A DNA stretch of 64,000 nt from Candidatus Pelagibacter communis (GCF_001180025.1 NZ_CVSK01000067.1:120342-184341), one strand, 5' to 3'; positions 53,009-63,124 are shown, counted from the stretch's first letter. Numbers and translations: made by a program. The notes: generated by a model from the sequence alone, not told the origin.

Positions 53009-54867
53009 TGGCTAAGCACAAAACTCATTACGAAGACTGTGATATATTAGTTGTTGGTGGAGGAATGGCCGGCACTGGTGCAACTTTCGAAGCAAGACAC
53101 TGGGGCAGAGATATGAAAATTGTTTGTGTTGAAAAAGCAAACATAGATAGAAGTGGGGCAGTAGCCCAAGGTCTTTACGCAATTAACTGTTATATGGGTA
53201 TGCAGTGGGGCGAAAATCAACCTGAAGATCATGTCAGATACGCAAGAAATGATTTGATGGGAATGGTTAGAGAAGATTTAGGGTATGACATGGCACGTCA
53301 CGTAGACTCAACTGTTCATATGTTTGATGAGTGGGGTCTTCCTATGATGAAAAATGAAGAGACCGGAAGATATTTAAGAGAAGGTAAGTGGCAGATAATG
53401 ATCCATGGTGAAAGTTATAAGCCAATTGTTGCAGAAGCAGCAAAAAAATCTGCAGACAAAATTTATAATAGAATTATGATTACTCATCTTCTAATGGATG
53501 AGGCTCAAGAGAATAGAGTGGGTGGAGCCGTTGGATTTAATATGAGAACAGGTGATTTCCATGTATTTAGAGCAAAGGCTGTAATTGTTGCAGCAGGAGG
53601 AGCTTCACACATATTTAAGCCTAGAGCAGTTGGAGAAGGTATGGGAAGAACTTGGTATGCTCCTTGGAGTAATGGTTCAGCATATGCATTACCAATTGCA
53701 GCTGGTGCTAAAATGACTCAGATGGAAAATAGAATTGTGTTATGTAGATTTAAAGATGGATATGGACCTGTTGGCGCTTACTTCTTACATTTAAAAACAT
53801 ATACACAAAATGCAAATGGTGAAAACTATGAGAAGAAATGGTACGACCAGACTAAAGAATTAGTAGGTGAATATATAGATCACCATCCAACACCTACGTG
53901 TTTAAGAAATCATGCTTTTATTCAAGAAACAATGGCAGGTGGTGGACCAATCCATATGGTTACCACTGAGGCTTTTCAAGACCCACATTTAGAAACTGTT
54001 GGTTGGGAGAATTTCTTAGGAATGACAGTAGGTCAAGCTGTTGTTTGGGCATCTCAAAATATTGACCCGAAATATACAAATCCTGAATTAACAACGTCCG
54101 AACCATACGTAATGGGTTCACATGCTACTTGTTCCGGAGCTTGGGTAAGTGGACCAGAGGACTTGTCTCCACCAGAGTATTTCTGGGGTTATAATAGAAT
54201 GTTGACAATTGATGGATTATTTGGAGCAGGTGATACTGTAGGTGGAAGTGCTCACAAATTTTCGTCAGGCTCATTTACTGAAGGTAGATTAGCAGCAAAA
54301 GCGGCTGTAAAATATATTGAAGACAAAAAAGCTGAGGGTTTAAAAGTATCGGATAAACAATGTGAAGATTTCAAAGTTAAAGTTTACAAACCTTTAGAAA
54401 ATTACACAGTTGCTCAAAATGAGATTACAGGAGGAACTGTATCTCCAAGCTATATCTCTCCTATTCAAGGCTTACAACGTTTACAAAGAATAATGGATGA
54501 ATATGTAGGTGGAATAGCTACAAATTATATGACTAATGCTAATATGCTAAAAAGAGGATTAGAGTTGTTAGCTTGGCTTGAGGAAGATCTTGAAAACGTG
54601 GGAGCTGAGGATTATCACCAGCTTATGAGGGCATGGGAACTTAAACACAGAGCTTTGACATCTCAGTGTGTAACAGAACATACTATGTTTAGAGAAGAAA
54701 CTAGATGGCCTGGATATTATTATAGAGGCGATCATATGAAACTTGATGATGATAATTGGCATTGTTTGACAGTTTCTAGAAGAGACCCTAAGACTGGTAA
54801 GTTTAGTATGGAGAAAGTTCCTGTCTACCATATAGTGGATGAAAACGAGAAGAAAAAAGCTTCTTAA
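53008..54867 (+). CDS. aprA: Adenylylsulfate reductase alpha subunit AprA
   Basis: The 619-residue flavoprotein has the FAD-binding DILVVGGGMAGTGATFEA, the AprA signature ANIDRSGAVAQGLYAINCYMG and the C-terminal ETRWPGYYYRGDHM. AprBA interconverts sulfite plus AMP with APS. In an aerobic cell with sulfite-releasing enzymes nearby it would run in the sulfite-oxidising direction. No sat (ATP sulfurylase) is seen in the window. The SAR11-type AprA lineage is the expected assignment. Confidence 0.96.
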   Translation: MAKHKTHYEDCDILVVGGGMAGTGATFEARHWGRDMKIVCVEKANIDRSGAVAQGLYAINCYMGMQWGENQPEDHVRYARNDLMGMVREDLGYDMARHVDSTVHMFDEWGLPMMKNEETGRYLREGKWQIMIHGESYKPIVAEAAKKSADKIYNRIMITHLLMDEAQENRVGGAVGFNMRTGDFHVFRAKAVIVAAGGASHIFKPRAVGEGMGRTWYAPWSNGSAYALPIAAGAKMTQMENRIVLCRFKDGYGPVGAYFLHLKTYTQNANGENYEKKWYDQTKELVGEYIDHHPTPTCLRNHAFIQETMAGGGPIHMVTTEAFQDPHLETVGWENFLGMTVGQAVVWASQNIDPKYTNPELTTSEPYVMGSHATCSGAWVSGPEDLSPPEYFWGYNRMLTIDGLFGAGDTVGGSAHKFSSGSFTEGRLAAKAAVKYIEDKKAEGLKVSDKQCEDFKVKVYKPLENYTVAQNEITGGTVSPSYISPIQGLQRLQRIMDEYVGGIATNYMTNANMLKRGLELLAWLEEDLENVGAEDYHQLMRAWELKHRALTSQCVTEHTMFREETRWPGYYYRGDHMKLDDDNWHCLTVSRRDPKTGKFSMEKVPVYHIVDENEKKKAS

Positions 54868-54888
54868 TAAACTTTTCAAATAAATTTT

Positions 54889-55239
54889 ATGGATATTTTA
54901 TCTAAAACAGATGATGAGATATTTGAATTAGCCAAACCTATTTGGGATAATTTGGTCAAATCTTCTAATCTCAAGGATTATGGTGGTTTCACTAAAGATT
55001 TCTCCACTCAAATGCTTTTTGGTGCTAACGAAGTAGAGCTTGGAAAACAGTGGGCTAATAACAAGCTAATTACTAATCTTAAAGAGACTTTTGAACCGTT
55101 TGGATGTCTTAGAAGAGGAGACCATATAACTGTTCTAATTAAACAGACAAATAAAGAGATCCCAGGAGAGTTCCTTGGAAGATTGGTTTTAGGAGTTGAG
55201 GACGACACAATTAAAGTTTTTGGGGCTACCATCTACTAG
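54889..55239 (+). CDS. Hypothetical protein of the apr operon (116 residues)
   Basis: I do not recognise this soluble 116-residue protein. It is acidic in its first half (KTDDEIFELAKPIWDNL) and has an OB-like, beta-rich end (GDHITVLIKQTNK, GEFLGRLVLGVEDDTIKVFG). It follows aprA by 21 bases and precedes a small membrane protein and a TauE/SafE exporter. Context suggests a role in sulfite handling or Apr assembly; the sequence shows no cofactor motif. Confidence 0.65.
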   Translation: MDILSKTDDEIFELAKPIWDNLVKSSNLKDYGGFTKDFSTQMLFGANEVELGKQWANNKLITNLKETFEPFGCLRRGDHITVLIKQTNKEIPGEFLGRLVLGVEDDTIKVFGATIY

Positions 55240-55295
55240 GCAAAAAATATTGCTTAATAATAAATAATTGTTTGACAAATTTCGTTGTGGGTGTA

Positions 55296-55442
55296 ATGAC
55301 GAATTTAATGTTACTTTCTAACGTAAAAATTATAAACAAACTCTCGAATTTTAAAACTACATTTATTAAAGCAGGAATTATAGCAAGCTTAACAGCTTAC
55401 TGGGGAGTGATTTTAGTTGGAACTTTTATTACATTTAACTAA
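55296..55442 (+). CDS. Small membrane protein of the apr operon (48 residues)
   Basis: An ATG at 55296 encodes 48 residues with a polar N-terminal half (MTNLMLLSNVKIINKL) and one long hydrophobic helix (AGIIASLTAYWGVILVGTFI). It fits exactly between the 116-residue gene and the TauE/SafE gene (57 and 29 bases). A similar helix-only architecture is common for accessory subunits of respiratory or transport complexes. Family unknown. Confidence 0.55.
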   Translation: MTNLMLLSNVKIINKLSNFKTTFIKAGIIASLTAYWGVILVGTFITFN

Positions 55443-55471
55443 GTTGTTTTTTAACAACTTTTAAATTTTTT

Positions 55472-56551
55472 ATGGAAGTATTTTTACCGATAGCTCAAGT
55501 TTTTGTTAACCCTATCGAGATACTTTTATTAAGCGCAATTGTTGGAGTACTTTCAGGTTTATTTGGTGTTGGTGGTGGGTTTTTGATGACACCTTTTTTA
55601 ATTTTTTTAGGAATACCTCCTGCATACGCTGTTGCTAATGAAGCAAATAATATTTTAGCTACTTCAGTTTCTGGATCTACCACGCATTATTTAAAAAATA
55701 CTTTAGATTATAAAATGGGTTCAATGATTGTCATTGGAGGTGTAATTGGAACCTCTTTAGGAATTTACACTTTTACTTATTTTAAAGGCATTGGAAAAAT
55801 TGATACAGTTATCTCTCTGGCTTATATGTATATATTAGCAATAATCGGAACTTTAATGTTGGTTGAAAGTTTGGGTGAAATAGATAAAGCAAAAAGAAAC
55901 GTTGTAGTTAAAAAAAAATTACATGTTCATTATTGGATACATGGTCTTCCATTAAGAATGAGATTTCCAAAGTCAAAATTATATGAGAGTATTTTTACAC
56001 CAATTATAATTGGTCTATTAGTTGGATTTATTGCAGCCATTATGGGAATCGGAGGTGCTTTTATTTTAGTTCCTGCAATGATTTATATAATTAAAATGCC
56101 TACTAAATTAGTTCCTGGTACATCTTTATTTGTAACAATTTTTGTAAGTGTGGTTGTTACTTTTCTTCATTCATTTAATTATGGATCTATAGATTTATTT
56201 CTAGTTCTTATGCTGGTTGTAGGATCTATAATAGGAGTTCAAGTTGGGCAAAAATTAGGAGAAAGAATTGATAGTTCTGGTTTGAGAGCTTTATTAGCAA
56301 TTTTACTACTGATAGTGGGTATAGCAATAGCATACGATACATTTTTTGCAGAAAAAATTATAAATGAGACTGCTAAAGCTACTAGTTCAGATTTAAACTT
56401 CTTTTCTGAATTTATAATTGATTTTTCTAAAGAGATGCCTTTCTTTTACGGACTATTTACAATTATGTTTGCAATTATTTTAGGTGTTGGAGCTGCTTTT
56501 ATAAGACGATTTATTTCAAATTTTAGAAAAAAATTATTAGTTAAATCTTAA
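55472..56551 (+). CDS. TauE/SafE-family sulfite/sulfonate exporter
   Basis: The 359-residue membrane protein has two homologous halves, each with the TauE/SafE signature: GVLSGLFGVGGGFLMTPFLIFLGIPP and GFIAAIMGIGGAFILVPAMIYI. A charged loop of about 50 residues separates them. It follows aprMBA and faces yeiH, suyAB and xsc, so export of sulfite (or sulfate/sulfoacetate) is the natural inference. It is convergent with the yeiH-like gene, the stop codons overlapping by 4 bases. Confidence 0.88.
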   Translation: MEVFLPIAQVFVNPIEILLLSAIVGVLSGLFGVGGGFLMTPFLIFLGIPPAYAVANEANNILATSVSGSTTHYLKNTLDYKMGSMIVIGGVIGTSLGIYTFTYFKGIGKIDTVISLAYMYILAIIGTLMLVESLGEIDKAKRNVVVKKKLHVHYWIHGLPLRMRFPKSKLYESIFTPIIIGLLVGFIAAIMGIGGAFILVPAMIYIIKMPTKLVPGTSLFVTIFVSVVVTFLHSFNYGSIDLFLVLMLVVGSIIGVQVGQKLGERIDSSGLRALLAILLLIVGIAIAYDTFFAEKIINETAKATSSDLNFFSEFIIDFSKEMPFFYGLFTIMFAIILGVGAAFIRRFISNFRKKLLVKS

Positions 56552-57615
56552 TTAAAATAATTTAGATATAATTCGATAGTTGTAATACAAACTACTCCAA
56601 CAGTTGCCATACTTATAAAACCAACAACAAATGGTTTATAACCCATATTTTTAATTTCTTTTAAGTTAGTGGAAAGACCTATTGCTGCCATCGCCATTGT
56701 TAAAAATATTTTTGATGACAATTGAATACTCTCAATTGTAACCAACCATTTGTAGTTATTTAAGTACATTAGATCACCTAAATTTCTAATTATTATCATG
56801 GCCACAAAACCTAATACAAAGTAAGGAAAAATATCTATTATTGAGTATTTCTTTTCTGTAGTTTTTCCCCGATTATAAAGAAATGCAAATAAAGGGATCA
56901 TGATAATCAAAAAGGTATTCCTTATTAATTTCGTGACTGTTGCAATATTTAAAGTTTCAGGACTATTAAACTGCTGGTCATAAATTAATCCTGCGGCTGC
57001 AACTTGAGAGGTTTCATGGATAGATGTTCCCAGAAATAATCCTATTAATAATGGCACACTTTCAAAATAAAAGTTAGCAAAATAAGGATAAATAAGCATC
57101 GAAAGTATTCCAAACAATGTAATATTAGCAATTGCATACGACACCTCGTTTTTTTTTGCACCAATAACAGGAGCAGTAGCCATAATTGCTGTAGTGCCAC
57201 AAACAGTACTGCCTATTGATATTAAGTAAGCCATTCTTGTTGGTATTTTTAATTTTTTAATAAGAAGTTTAATTACTATTAACACACTGATTATACAGAT
57301 TATAATTAATGGAATTGCTATTTTTCCGAATTCTAAAAATTCAAATGGCTTCAATTGAATACCTAGACAAATTATACCTAGTTTTAGAATATATTTTTGA
57401 GTAAAATCTAACCCTCTTAAAAAACTTTCTCTAATTTGAAAAACATTACCGAAAAACATTCCTAATAAAATAGCAATCATTGCAGTAGATATTGGGCTTT
57501 TTTCATAGCCTAATAGCTCAATACCAAGAATATTATTGAAACCTTGAGATAAAGTGTAAAGAACAAATGCTAATATAATACCTGGTAATACAACCAGGTA
57601 TTTCTTAATATTCAT
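56548..57615 (-). CDS. YeiH/UPF0324-family putative sulfate exporter
   Basis: The 355-residue product has about 10 helices and the COG2855 signatures: AILLGMFFGNVFQIRESFLRGLDFTQKYILKLGIICLGIQL and ISIGSTVCGTTAIMATAPVIGA. Family members are proposed sulfate/sulfite exporters. Located downstream of suyAB in the same direction (16-base gap), it would remove sulfite or sulfate arising from sulfolactate. Confidence 0.88.
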   Translation of the reverse strand: MNIKKYLVVLPGIILAFVLYTLSQGFNNILGIELLGYEKSPISTAMIAILLGMFFGNVFQIRESFLRGLDFTQKYILKLGIICLGIQLKPFEFLEFGKIAIPLIIICIISVLIVIKLLIKKLKIPTRMAYLISIGSTVCGTTAIMATAPVIGAKKNEVSYAIANITLFGILSMLIYPYFANFYFESVPLLIGLFLGTSIHETSQVAAAGLIYDQQFNSPETLNIATVTKLIRNTFLIIMIPLFAFLYNRGKTTEKKYSIIDIFPYFVLGFVAMIIIRNLGDLMYLNNYKWLVTIESIQLSSKIFLTMAMAAIGLSTNLKEIKNMGYKPFVVGFISMATVGVVCITTIELYLNYFN

Positions 57616-57631
57616 GAAAGACTAAAGTTAA

Positions 57632-58798
57632 TTAAGCACTTCTGTAAAGTTTAGTCATAACAAATTCTTTATGACCCAAAGCTTCAGCACAAGTTAATCT
57701 ACCGTTTGCTACTCTAAGTGTCGTTTTAATTAATTCATCACCTGCTTCAGATAAATTCATTTCTCTTGAAAGAATTTTTGAAACATCACAATCAATATGC
57801 TCTCCCATGCCTTTTACAGTTAATGGATTAGCTGTTAATTTAACAACAGGTTCAATTGGATTTCCAACGATATTACCTTGTCCAGTTGGAAATAAATGAA
57901 TATTAAAACCAGCAGCTGCTTGAAGCGTCACACATTCTGCAGCAGCAGATGATGTGTCCATAAAATATAAACCTTTTCCTTTGGTTGGTTCTTCAGCTGG
58001 TTCAAGAACATCAATAAATTTACAATTTCCAATTTTTTGAAAATTACCAAATGCTTTTTCTTCAATTGTTGTAAGTCCTCCAGCAATATTTCCAGCTGTT
58101 GGTTGACTTTCAGAAAGATCATCTGTCGCTTCTTTTAAAATAAAATCATTATAAGAGCTCCAAGTTTTCATAAATTTTTCAGAAGCTTCTTTTGTAGCTC
58201 CTCTAGTTGCACAAACTTGTTCTGCACCAGTTAATTCAGATGTTTCACCAAAACACAAATGAACACCTAACGGCTCAAGTTTGTCCATTAGATTTCCAAC
58301 AGTAGGATTTGCAGCTAGTCCTGAAGTAGTATCAGATTCCCCACACTTAACTGAAATCCATAAATCGCTTAAAGGGCACTCTTCTCTTTGTTTTTCTGAA
58401 GCCCACATCACAAATTCTTGTGCTTTTTTTGACGCTTTCATTGTCGTGCCAATATCGCCTGTACGCTCAATATGAAATCCTTCAACTGGTTTTCCAGTTT
58501 TAGCAATTCCATCTACAATTTTTTTTGTCCATTTAGGTTCGATACCAATGACAATTACTGCTGCAACGTTCGGATTGCATCCAGTTCCAATCATAGTTCT
58601 AAAATGGAGCTCTAAATCTGCACCAAACTGAAGTCTTCCGTAAGAATGAGGAAGAGCGATTGTGCCTTTAATATTATTTGCAACTGCCTCTGCACATGCG
58701 TTTGAAATGTCATCAACTGGCAAAATAATCACATGATTTCTTGTTCCGGCTCTGCCGTTTTCTCTTTTATAACCTAAAAAGCTTTTTGGGATTTCCAT
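57632..58798 (-). CDS. suyB: (2R)-sulfolactate sulfo-lyase large subunit SuyB (UxaA family)
   Basis: The 388-residue product is of the altronate/sulfolactate hydrolase family: [19 protein letters not shown] at the N-terminus, [33 protein letters not shown] and [22 protein letters not shown]. Cys residues here can hold an Fe-S cluster. Altronate dehydratase is homologous. The split small subunit next to it, the xsc gene 400 bases away and YeiH/TauE exporters favour SuyB, which releases sulfite from sulfolactate to give pyruvate. Confidence 0.85.
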   Translation of the reverse strand: MEIPKSFLGYKRENGRAGTRNHVIILPVDDISNACAEAVANNIKGTIALPHSYGRLQFGADLELHFRTMIGTGCNPNVAAVIVIGIEPKWTKKIVDGIAKTGKPVEGFHIERTGDIGTTMKASKKAQEFVMWASEKQREECPLSDLWISVKCGESDTTSGLAANPTVGNLMDKLEPLGVHLCFGETSELTGAEQVCATRGATKEASEKFMKTWSSYNDFILKEATDDLSESQPTAGNIAGGLTTIEEKAFGNFQKIGNCKFIDVLEPAEEPTKGKGLYFMDTSSAAAECVTLQAAAGFNIHLFPTGQGNIVGNPIEPVVKLTANPLTVKGMGEHIDCDVSKILSREMNLSEAGDELIKTTLRVANGRLTCAEALGHKEFVMTKLYRSA

Positions 58799-58802
58799 AC
58801 TA

Positions 58803-59087
58803 TTACCACTTCTTTGTTTTTACATTGTGAACATGTACATGCTCACCTTTTTTGATTGATTTAACAACTTTACCAATATCGTGACCATACTTTAAAATAG
58901 TATCGCCCTCTTTAAGGTCAATCATTGCAATTTTATGACCTAAGGGTATTTCATCTAAGGATTGAATATTTGTTGAACTGTCGTCTTCCATTATCCAGCA
59001 AGCACAATCTTGTTTAGGAGTGATTTTTTCAATAACAACTACTCCCACGTTGTCTTTTTTATCATGTATGATTATATCTGTTGCCAT
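58803..59087 (-). CDS. suyA: (2R)-sulfolactate sulfo-lyase small subunit SuyA (SAF domain)
   Basis: The 94-residue product has the SAF-type domain of UxaA N-terminal halves: [49 protein letters not shown] and [13 protein letters not shown]. It pairs with SuyB, only 4 bases downstream, as the small subunit. Divergent from xsc across a 111-base regulatory gap. Confidence 0.86.
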   Translation of the reverse strand: MATDIIIHDKKDNVGVVVIEKITPKQDCACWIMEDDSSTNIQSLDEIPLGHKIAMIDLKEGDTILKYGHDIGKVVKSIKKGEHVHVHNVKTKKW

Positions 59088-59198
59088 ATCGTGTCGATTT
59101 GTTTGTTTGAAATTTGTAAAAACTTATATATTAATCGCACAAATTAACAAACGAATTTTATAAATAGTATAATTACACTTTAGAGAGGTTCTAGTTTT
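59088..59198. promoter_or_regulatory. suyA-xsc divergent promoter with an imperfect inverted repeat
   Basis: TTTGTTTGAAATTTGT at 59102-59117 is matched in inverted orientation by ACAAATTAACAAACGAA at 59139-59155, two arms with 1-3 differences about 21 bases apart. They flank the centre of the shared promoter region, where a regulator could switch both sulfonate operons together. A purine-rich AGAGAGG precedes the xsc ATG by about 11 bases. Confidence 0.5.
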
Positions 59199-60983
59199 AT
59201 GACAAAAATGACAACAGAAGAAGCTTTTGTAAAAGTTTTGCAAATGCACGGTATTGAACATGCGTTTGGAATTATCGGTTCAGCCTTTATGCCAATTTCA
59301 GATATTTTTCCAGATGCAGGTATTACTTTCTGGGATGTCGCTCATGAAACAAATGGTGGTTTAATTGCTGATGGTTACACAAGATCTACTGGTAAAATGT
59401 CAATGGTTATTGCTCAGAATGGACCTGGAATTACTGGATTAGTTACACCAATCAAAACAGCTTATTGGAATCATACTCCTCTTTTATTGGTTACACCGCA
59501 AGCAGCGAACAAAACAATGGGACAAGGTGGATTTCAAGAAGTAGAGCAAATGAATCTATTTAAAGACATGGTTTGTTATCAAGAAGAAGTAAGGGATCCA
59601 ACAAGAATGGCTGAAGTACTAAATAGAGTTATAGAAAAGGCTATAAGAGGATCAGCGCCAGCACAAATTAATGTTCCAAGAGATTATTGGTGTCAAGTAA
59701 TTGATATCGATCTTCCTCCAATTGTGAGACTTGAAAGACAAGGGGGAGGTAATGATGCTGTAGCTAAAGCAGCTGACTTGCTATCTAAAGCAAAGTTTCC
59801 AGTAATATTATCAGGAGCGGGTGTTGTTATTGGAGGAGCTATAGAAGCTACAAAAAAACTTGCAGAAAAATTAGATTCACCTGTTTGTTCAGGCTACCAA
59901 CATAATGACAGTTTCCCAGGAAGCCATCCTTTAGCTGTTGGTCCTCTAGGATATAATGGATCAAAAGCTGCAATGGAATTAATTTCAAAAGCTGACGTAG
60001 TGTTAGCATTGGGAACTAGATTAAATCCATTTTCTACTTTACCTGGTTATGGAATTGATTATTGGCCAAAGAATGCAAACATTATTCAAGTTGATATTAA
60101 TCCTGATAGAATAGGTTTGACTAAAAAAGTTACTGTAGGAATAAGTGGTGATGCAAAATTAGTTGCTGAACAAATTTTTGAAAAATTATCTTCAAATGCT
60201 GGTGATACTGACAGACAAGCTAGAAAAGACTTAATTCATCAAACTAAGTCAGCTTGGTTACAAAAACTTTCAAGTTTAGATCATGAAGATGATGATGAGG
60301 GAACAGTCTGGAACAAAGAAGCAAGAGAAAGAGATGCAGATAGAATGTCACCAAGACAAGCTTGGAGAGCAATTCAAGCAGGAATGCCTGATGATGTAAT
60401 TATATCAAGTGATATCGGAAACAATTGTGCGATAGGTAATGCTTACCCTACATTCGAAAAGCCAAGAAAATATTTAGCACCAGGTTTATTTGGTCCTTGT
60501 GGTTATGGTTTTCCATCAATATTGGGTGCAAAAATTGGTTGTCCAGATACTCCTGTTATAGGATTTGCTGGTGATGGTGCTTTTGGAATAAGCATGAATG
60601 AAATGAGTTCATGTGCAAGAGAAGAGTGGCCTGCAATAACAATGGTTATTTTCAGAAATTATCAATGGGGTGCAGAAAAAAGAAATACGACACTTTGGTT
60701 TGATAATAACTTTGTTGGTACAGAATTAGATCCAGAATTAAGTTATGCTAAAGTTGCTGACGCATGTGGTTTAAAAGGTGTAACTGTCAGAACAATGGAA
60801 GAAACAACAAATGCAATCAAGCAGTCTTGTGAGGATCAGAAGAAAGGCATTACAACATTTATTGAAGTAATTCTTAACCAAGAGCTTGGGGAACCATTTA
60901 GAAGAGATGCTATGAAAAAACCAGTAAGAGTAGCTGGTATTAAAAAAGAGGATATGAAGAAGCAGCCTTCTTTGAATTCTTAA
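59199..60983 (+). CDS. xsc: Sulfoacetaldehyde acetyltransferase Xsc
   Basis: The 594-residue ThDP enzyme opens MTTEEAFVKVLQMHGIEHAFGIIGSAFMPISD, has the activating Glu in VAHETNGGLIADGYTR and the ThDP/Mg motif FAGDGAFGISMNEM near residue 460. It converts sulfoacetaldehyde plus phosphate to acetyl phosphate and sulfite. The N-terminal signature and length separate it from acetolactate synthase and from the iolD-like gene. It explains the need for sulfite disposal next door. A pta gene is not in the window. Confidence 0.95.
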   Translation: MTKMTTEEAFVKVLQMHGIEHAFGIIGSAFMPISDIFPDAGITFWDVAHETNGGLIADGYTRSTGKMSMVIAQNGPGITGLVTPIKTAYWNHTPLLLVTPQAANKTMGQGGFQEVEQMNLFKDMVCYQEEVRDPTRMAEVLNRVIEKAIRGSAPAQINVPRDYWCQVIDIDLPPIVRLERQGGGNDAVAKAADLLSKAKFPVILSGAGVVIGGAIEATKKLAEKLDSPVCSGYQHNDSFPGSHPLAVGPLGYNGSKAAMELISKADVVLALGTRLNPFSTLPGYGIDYWPKNANIIQVDINPDRIGLTKKVTVGISGDAKLVAEQIFEKLSSNAGDTDRQARKDLIHQTKSAWLQKLSSLDHEDDDEGTVWNKEARERDADRMSPRQAWRAIQAGMPDDVIISSDIGNNCAIGNAYPTFEKPRKYLAPGLFGPCGYGFPSILGAKIGCPDTPVIGFAGDGAFGISMNEMSSCAREEWPAITMVIFRNYQWGAEKRNTTLWFDNNFVGTELDPELSYAKVADACGLKGVTVRTMEETTNAIKQSCEDQKKGITTFIEVILNQELGEPFRRDAMKKPVRVAGIKKEDMKKQPSLNS

Positions 60984-61022
60984 AATCTTTTAAATCGCAA
61001 TCAATTATCGTAATCTTCTTTC

Positions 61023-62327
61023 ATGGAAGTATTAAACGATAATAGTTGTAGTTGGATTAATGATTTAAGTCCAAGAAATAACATTTTAACACTTTCATCT
61101 GATATAGATTGTGAATGGTTAATTGTAGGAGCGGGTTATACAGGATTATCTGCAGCAAGAAAATTAGGTCAACTTTACCCTGGTCAGAAAATATTATTAG
61201 TTGATGCTCAGCTAGCAGGCGAGGGTGCTAGCTCAAGAAACTCAGGATACTTAGTGGATACAACACTTAATGATGGTTTTACCTCTAATAAAGAATTAGA
61301 TAATTATAAAAAAAAAGCAGACATCTATAAATTGGGAATAGATGTTATTAAAAAATTTATTAAAGAATATCAGGTAGATTGTGATTGGAATGAATGCGGA
61401 AAATATTTTGCATCATCAAAGCATGAAGATAGAAAAATATTAGAAAATTTTTCAAGAACTTTATCAAAACTAGGTTTTGAACACAATTTGTTATCAAATA
61501 AAGAACTTAAAAAAAGATTAGGTACCAATTTTTATAATATTGCTCTTCATACAAAGGGAGGGATTTTATTACATCCAGGTAAATTGGTTAGAGCTATGAT
61601 TGATACATTACCAGAAAATGTAAATCTTTATGAAAATTCTTCATTATTAAATTGGAAAAAGAAAAATAGTACTGTCATTTGTAAATTTAAAAATGGTTCA
61701 ATTAAAACTAAAAAGATTATTTTTGCTACAAATGGGTTTCTGAAGTCTTTAGGAATAAAATCAAATTATAATTTTCCAATTACTTTAACAGCTAGCATGA
61801 CTAGATCTTTATCAGATGAAGAATTTATATCTCTTGGAGAGCCTAAAGAATGGGGAGTATTACCTGTTAGACCGATGGGGGCCACTATAAGAATGACTAA
61901 AGATAGAAGAATTTTAATCAGAAATACTGCAGAAGTTTATAATCCTTATCAAATGTCTAAATCTGAATTAACCAAAAGATCATTAAAACAAAAGATTGGA
62001 ATTAAAAAAAGATTTCCGGAATTACCTGATGATATTATTCAATCTTCGTGGTCAGGAATTGTTTCAAGAACTAGAAATAGTTCTCAAATTTTTGAAAAAA
62101 TAGATGACAATATATTTGTTGCAGGTTGTTATAATGGCTCTGGTATTGGAGTTGGTACTTTATTTGGAGAGCAAATAGCAATCAAAGCAAGCAATGAAAA
62201 CACAAATGAGATTGAAACTATTGAAGCAAGAAATAAACCTACATGGCTACCTCCTGATCCAATTTTAAGTTTAGGAGTTAGAGCTAGGTTGATTTATGAA
62301 CGTTTCAGAGCAAAATCTGAGATTTAG
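61023..62327 (+). CDS. DadA-like FAD-dependent amine oxidoreductase
   Basis: The 434-residue product has the Rossmann FAD motif WLIVGAGYTGLSAARKLG, the GEGASSRNSGYL segment and the C-terminal VAGCYNGSGIGVGTLFG, typical of the D-amino acid dehydrogenase/gamma-glutamylputrescine oxidase group. It follows xsc by 39 bases. Taurine dehydrogenase TauY belongs to this superfamily, so oxidation of taurine to sulfoacetaldehyde is a tempting inference. No TauX-like small subunit is visible, and other amines are possible. Confidence 0.82.
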   Translation: MEVLNDNSCSWINDLSPRNNILTLSSDIDCEWLIVGAGYTGLSAARKLGQLYPGQKILLVDAQLAGEGASSRNSGYLVDTTLNDGFTSNKELDNYKKKADIYKLGIDVIKKFIKEYQVDCDWNECGKYFASSKHEDRKILENFSRTLSKLGFEHNLLSNKELKKRLGTNFYNIALHTKGGILLHPGKLVRAMIDTLPENVNLYENSSLLNWKKKNSTVICKFKNGSIKTKKIIFATNGFLKSLGIKSNYNFPITLTASMTRSLSDEEFISLGEPKEWGVLPVRPMGATIRMTKDRRILIRNTAEVYNPYQMSKSELTKRSLKQKIGIKKRFPELPDDIIQSSWSGIVSRTRNSSQIFEKIDDNIFVAGCYNGSGIGVGTLFGEQIAIKASNENTNEIETIEARNKPTWLPPDPILSLGVRARLIYERFRAKSEI

Positions 62328-63124
62328 TTTAAGACAGACATGGGATCAAGTCGTGTTTGAAACCAATTAACTCTAAAATCCAAATGTGGTCCTGTTGATC
62401 TTCCTGTTGATCCTACAGTTCCTATTACATCACCTTGATTAATTTGATCACCAACTGAGACCAAAACATTTTCTAAATGAGAATATATTGTGGATATCCC
62501 ATGACCATGATCCATTATAACTGTGCCTCCAGTATAATATAAATCATCTTCAGCCATTGTGACAACACCCGAACCAGATGATTTAATCATCGTTCCTTGT
62601 TTAGCAGCAATATCTATTCCGTAGTGAGGCCATCTTGGTTTACCATTTAAAATTCTTTGACTACCATAAACACCGCTAATTATACCTTCAACTGGCATGA
62701 TAAATTTTTCCTTAAAAAATTGTAAATCAGAATTAATTGCCCTTGCTTCTCCAATCGCATTATTTTCTTTTTTAATCCTTTTATAAACAGACTCAGGTGG
62801 GGTGACTTTACTTTCTGCCAAACCATCTATTCTTTGTATATTATATTTCCTCTTTAAAACTTTTTTTGTAATTATTGATTTTTTTTCATTAATAATTTTT
62901 GTAAATTTTAGGTCATATTTTTGATCTCGATCTATACCAAAAGCAAAAAAACCATCTTTTGATACTTTAACCTCTTTTTTTCCAACTAAAATTTTAGCGT
63001 TAGGATCAGTTTTACCTAATATAAAATGACCTTGTAGAAATTTACCTTGGAATTCAATAGCTTTTACTGGTGATATAAAAATTAAAAAAACAAAAAAAAG
63101 TCTATAAATTATTGAGCTGTCCAT
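62324..63124 (-). CDS. M23 (LytM-type) peptidase, exported
   Basis: I use the ATG at 63124, which gives a signal-like start (MDSSIIYRLFFVFLIFISPVKA) and 266 residues; an earlier ATG would add 21 non-signal residues. The LytM zinc site is present: His and Asp in RWPHYGIDIAA and the HxH-like GPHLDFRV near the C-terminus. The domain cuts peptidoglycan crosslinks or serves as an activator. It overlaps the SDR by 16 bases and meets the FAD oxidoreductase stop. Confidence 0.88.
   Translation of the reverse strand: MDSSIIYRLFFVFLIFISPVKAIEFQGKFLQGHFILGKTDPNAKILVGKKEVKVSKDGFFAFGIDRDQKYDLKFTKIINEKKSIITKKVLKRKYNIQRIDGLAESKVTPPESVYKRIKKENNAIGEARAINSDLQFFKEKFIMPVEGIISGVYGSQRILNGKPRWPHYGIDIAAKQGTMIKSSGSGVVTMAEDDLYYTGGTVIMDHGHGISTIYSHLENVLVSVGDQINQGDVIGTVGSTGRSTGPHLDFRVNWFQTRLDPMSVLN

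Noticed and set aside
54568..54879. Minus-strand 103-codon frame antisense to the aprA 3' end
   Set aside because: The plus-strand AprA sequence is fully conserved in pattern there; the antisense product has no family signature.
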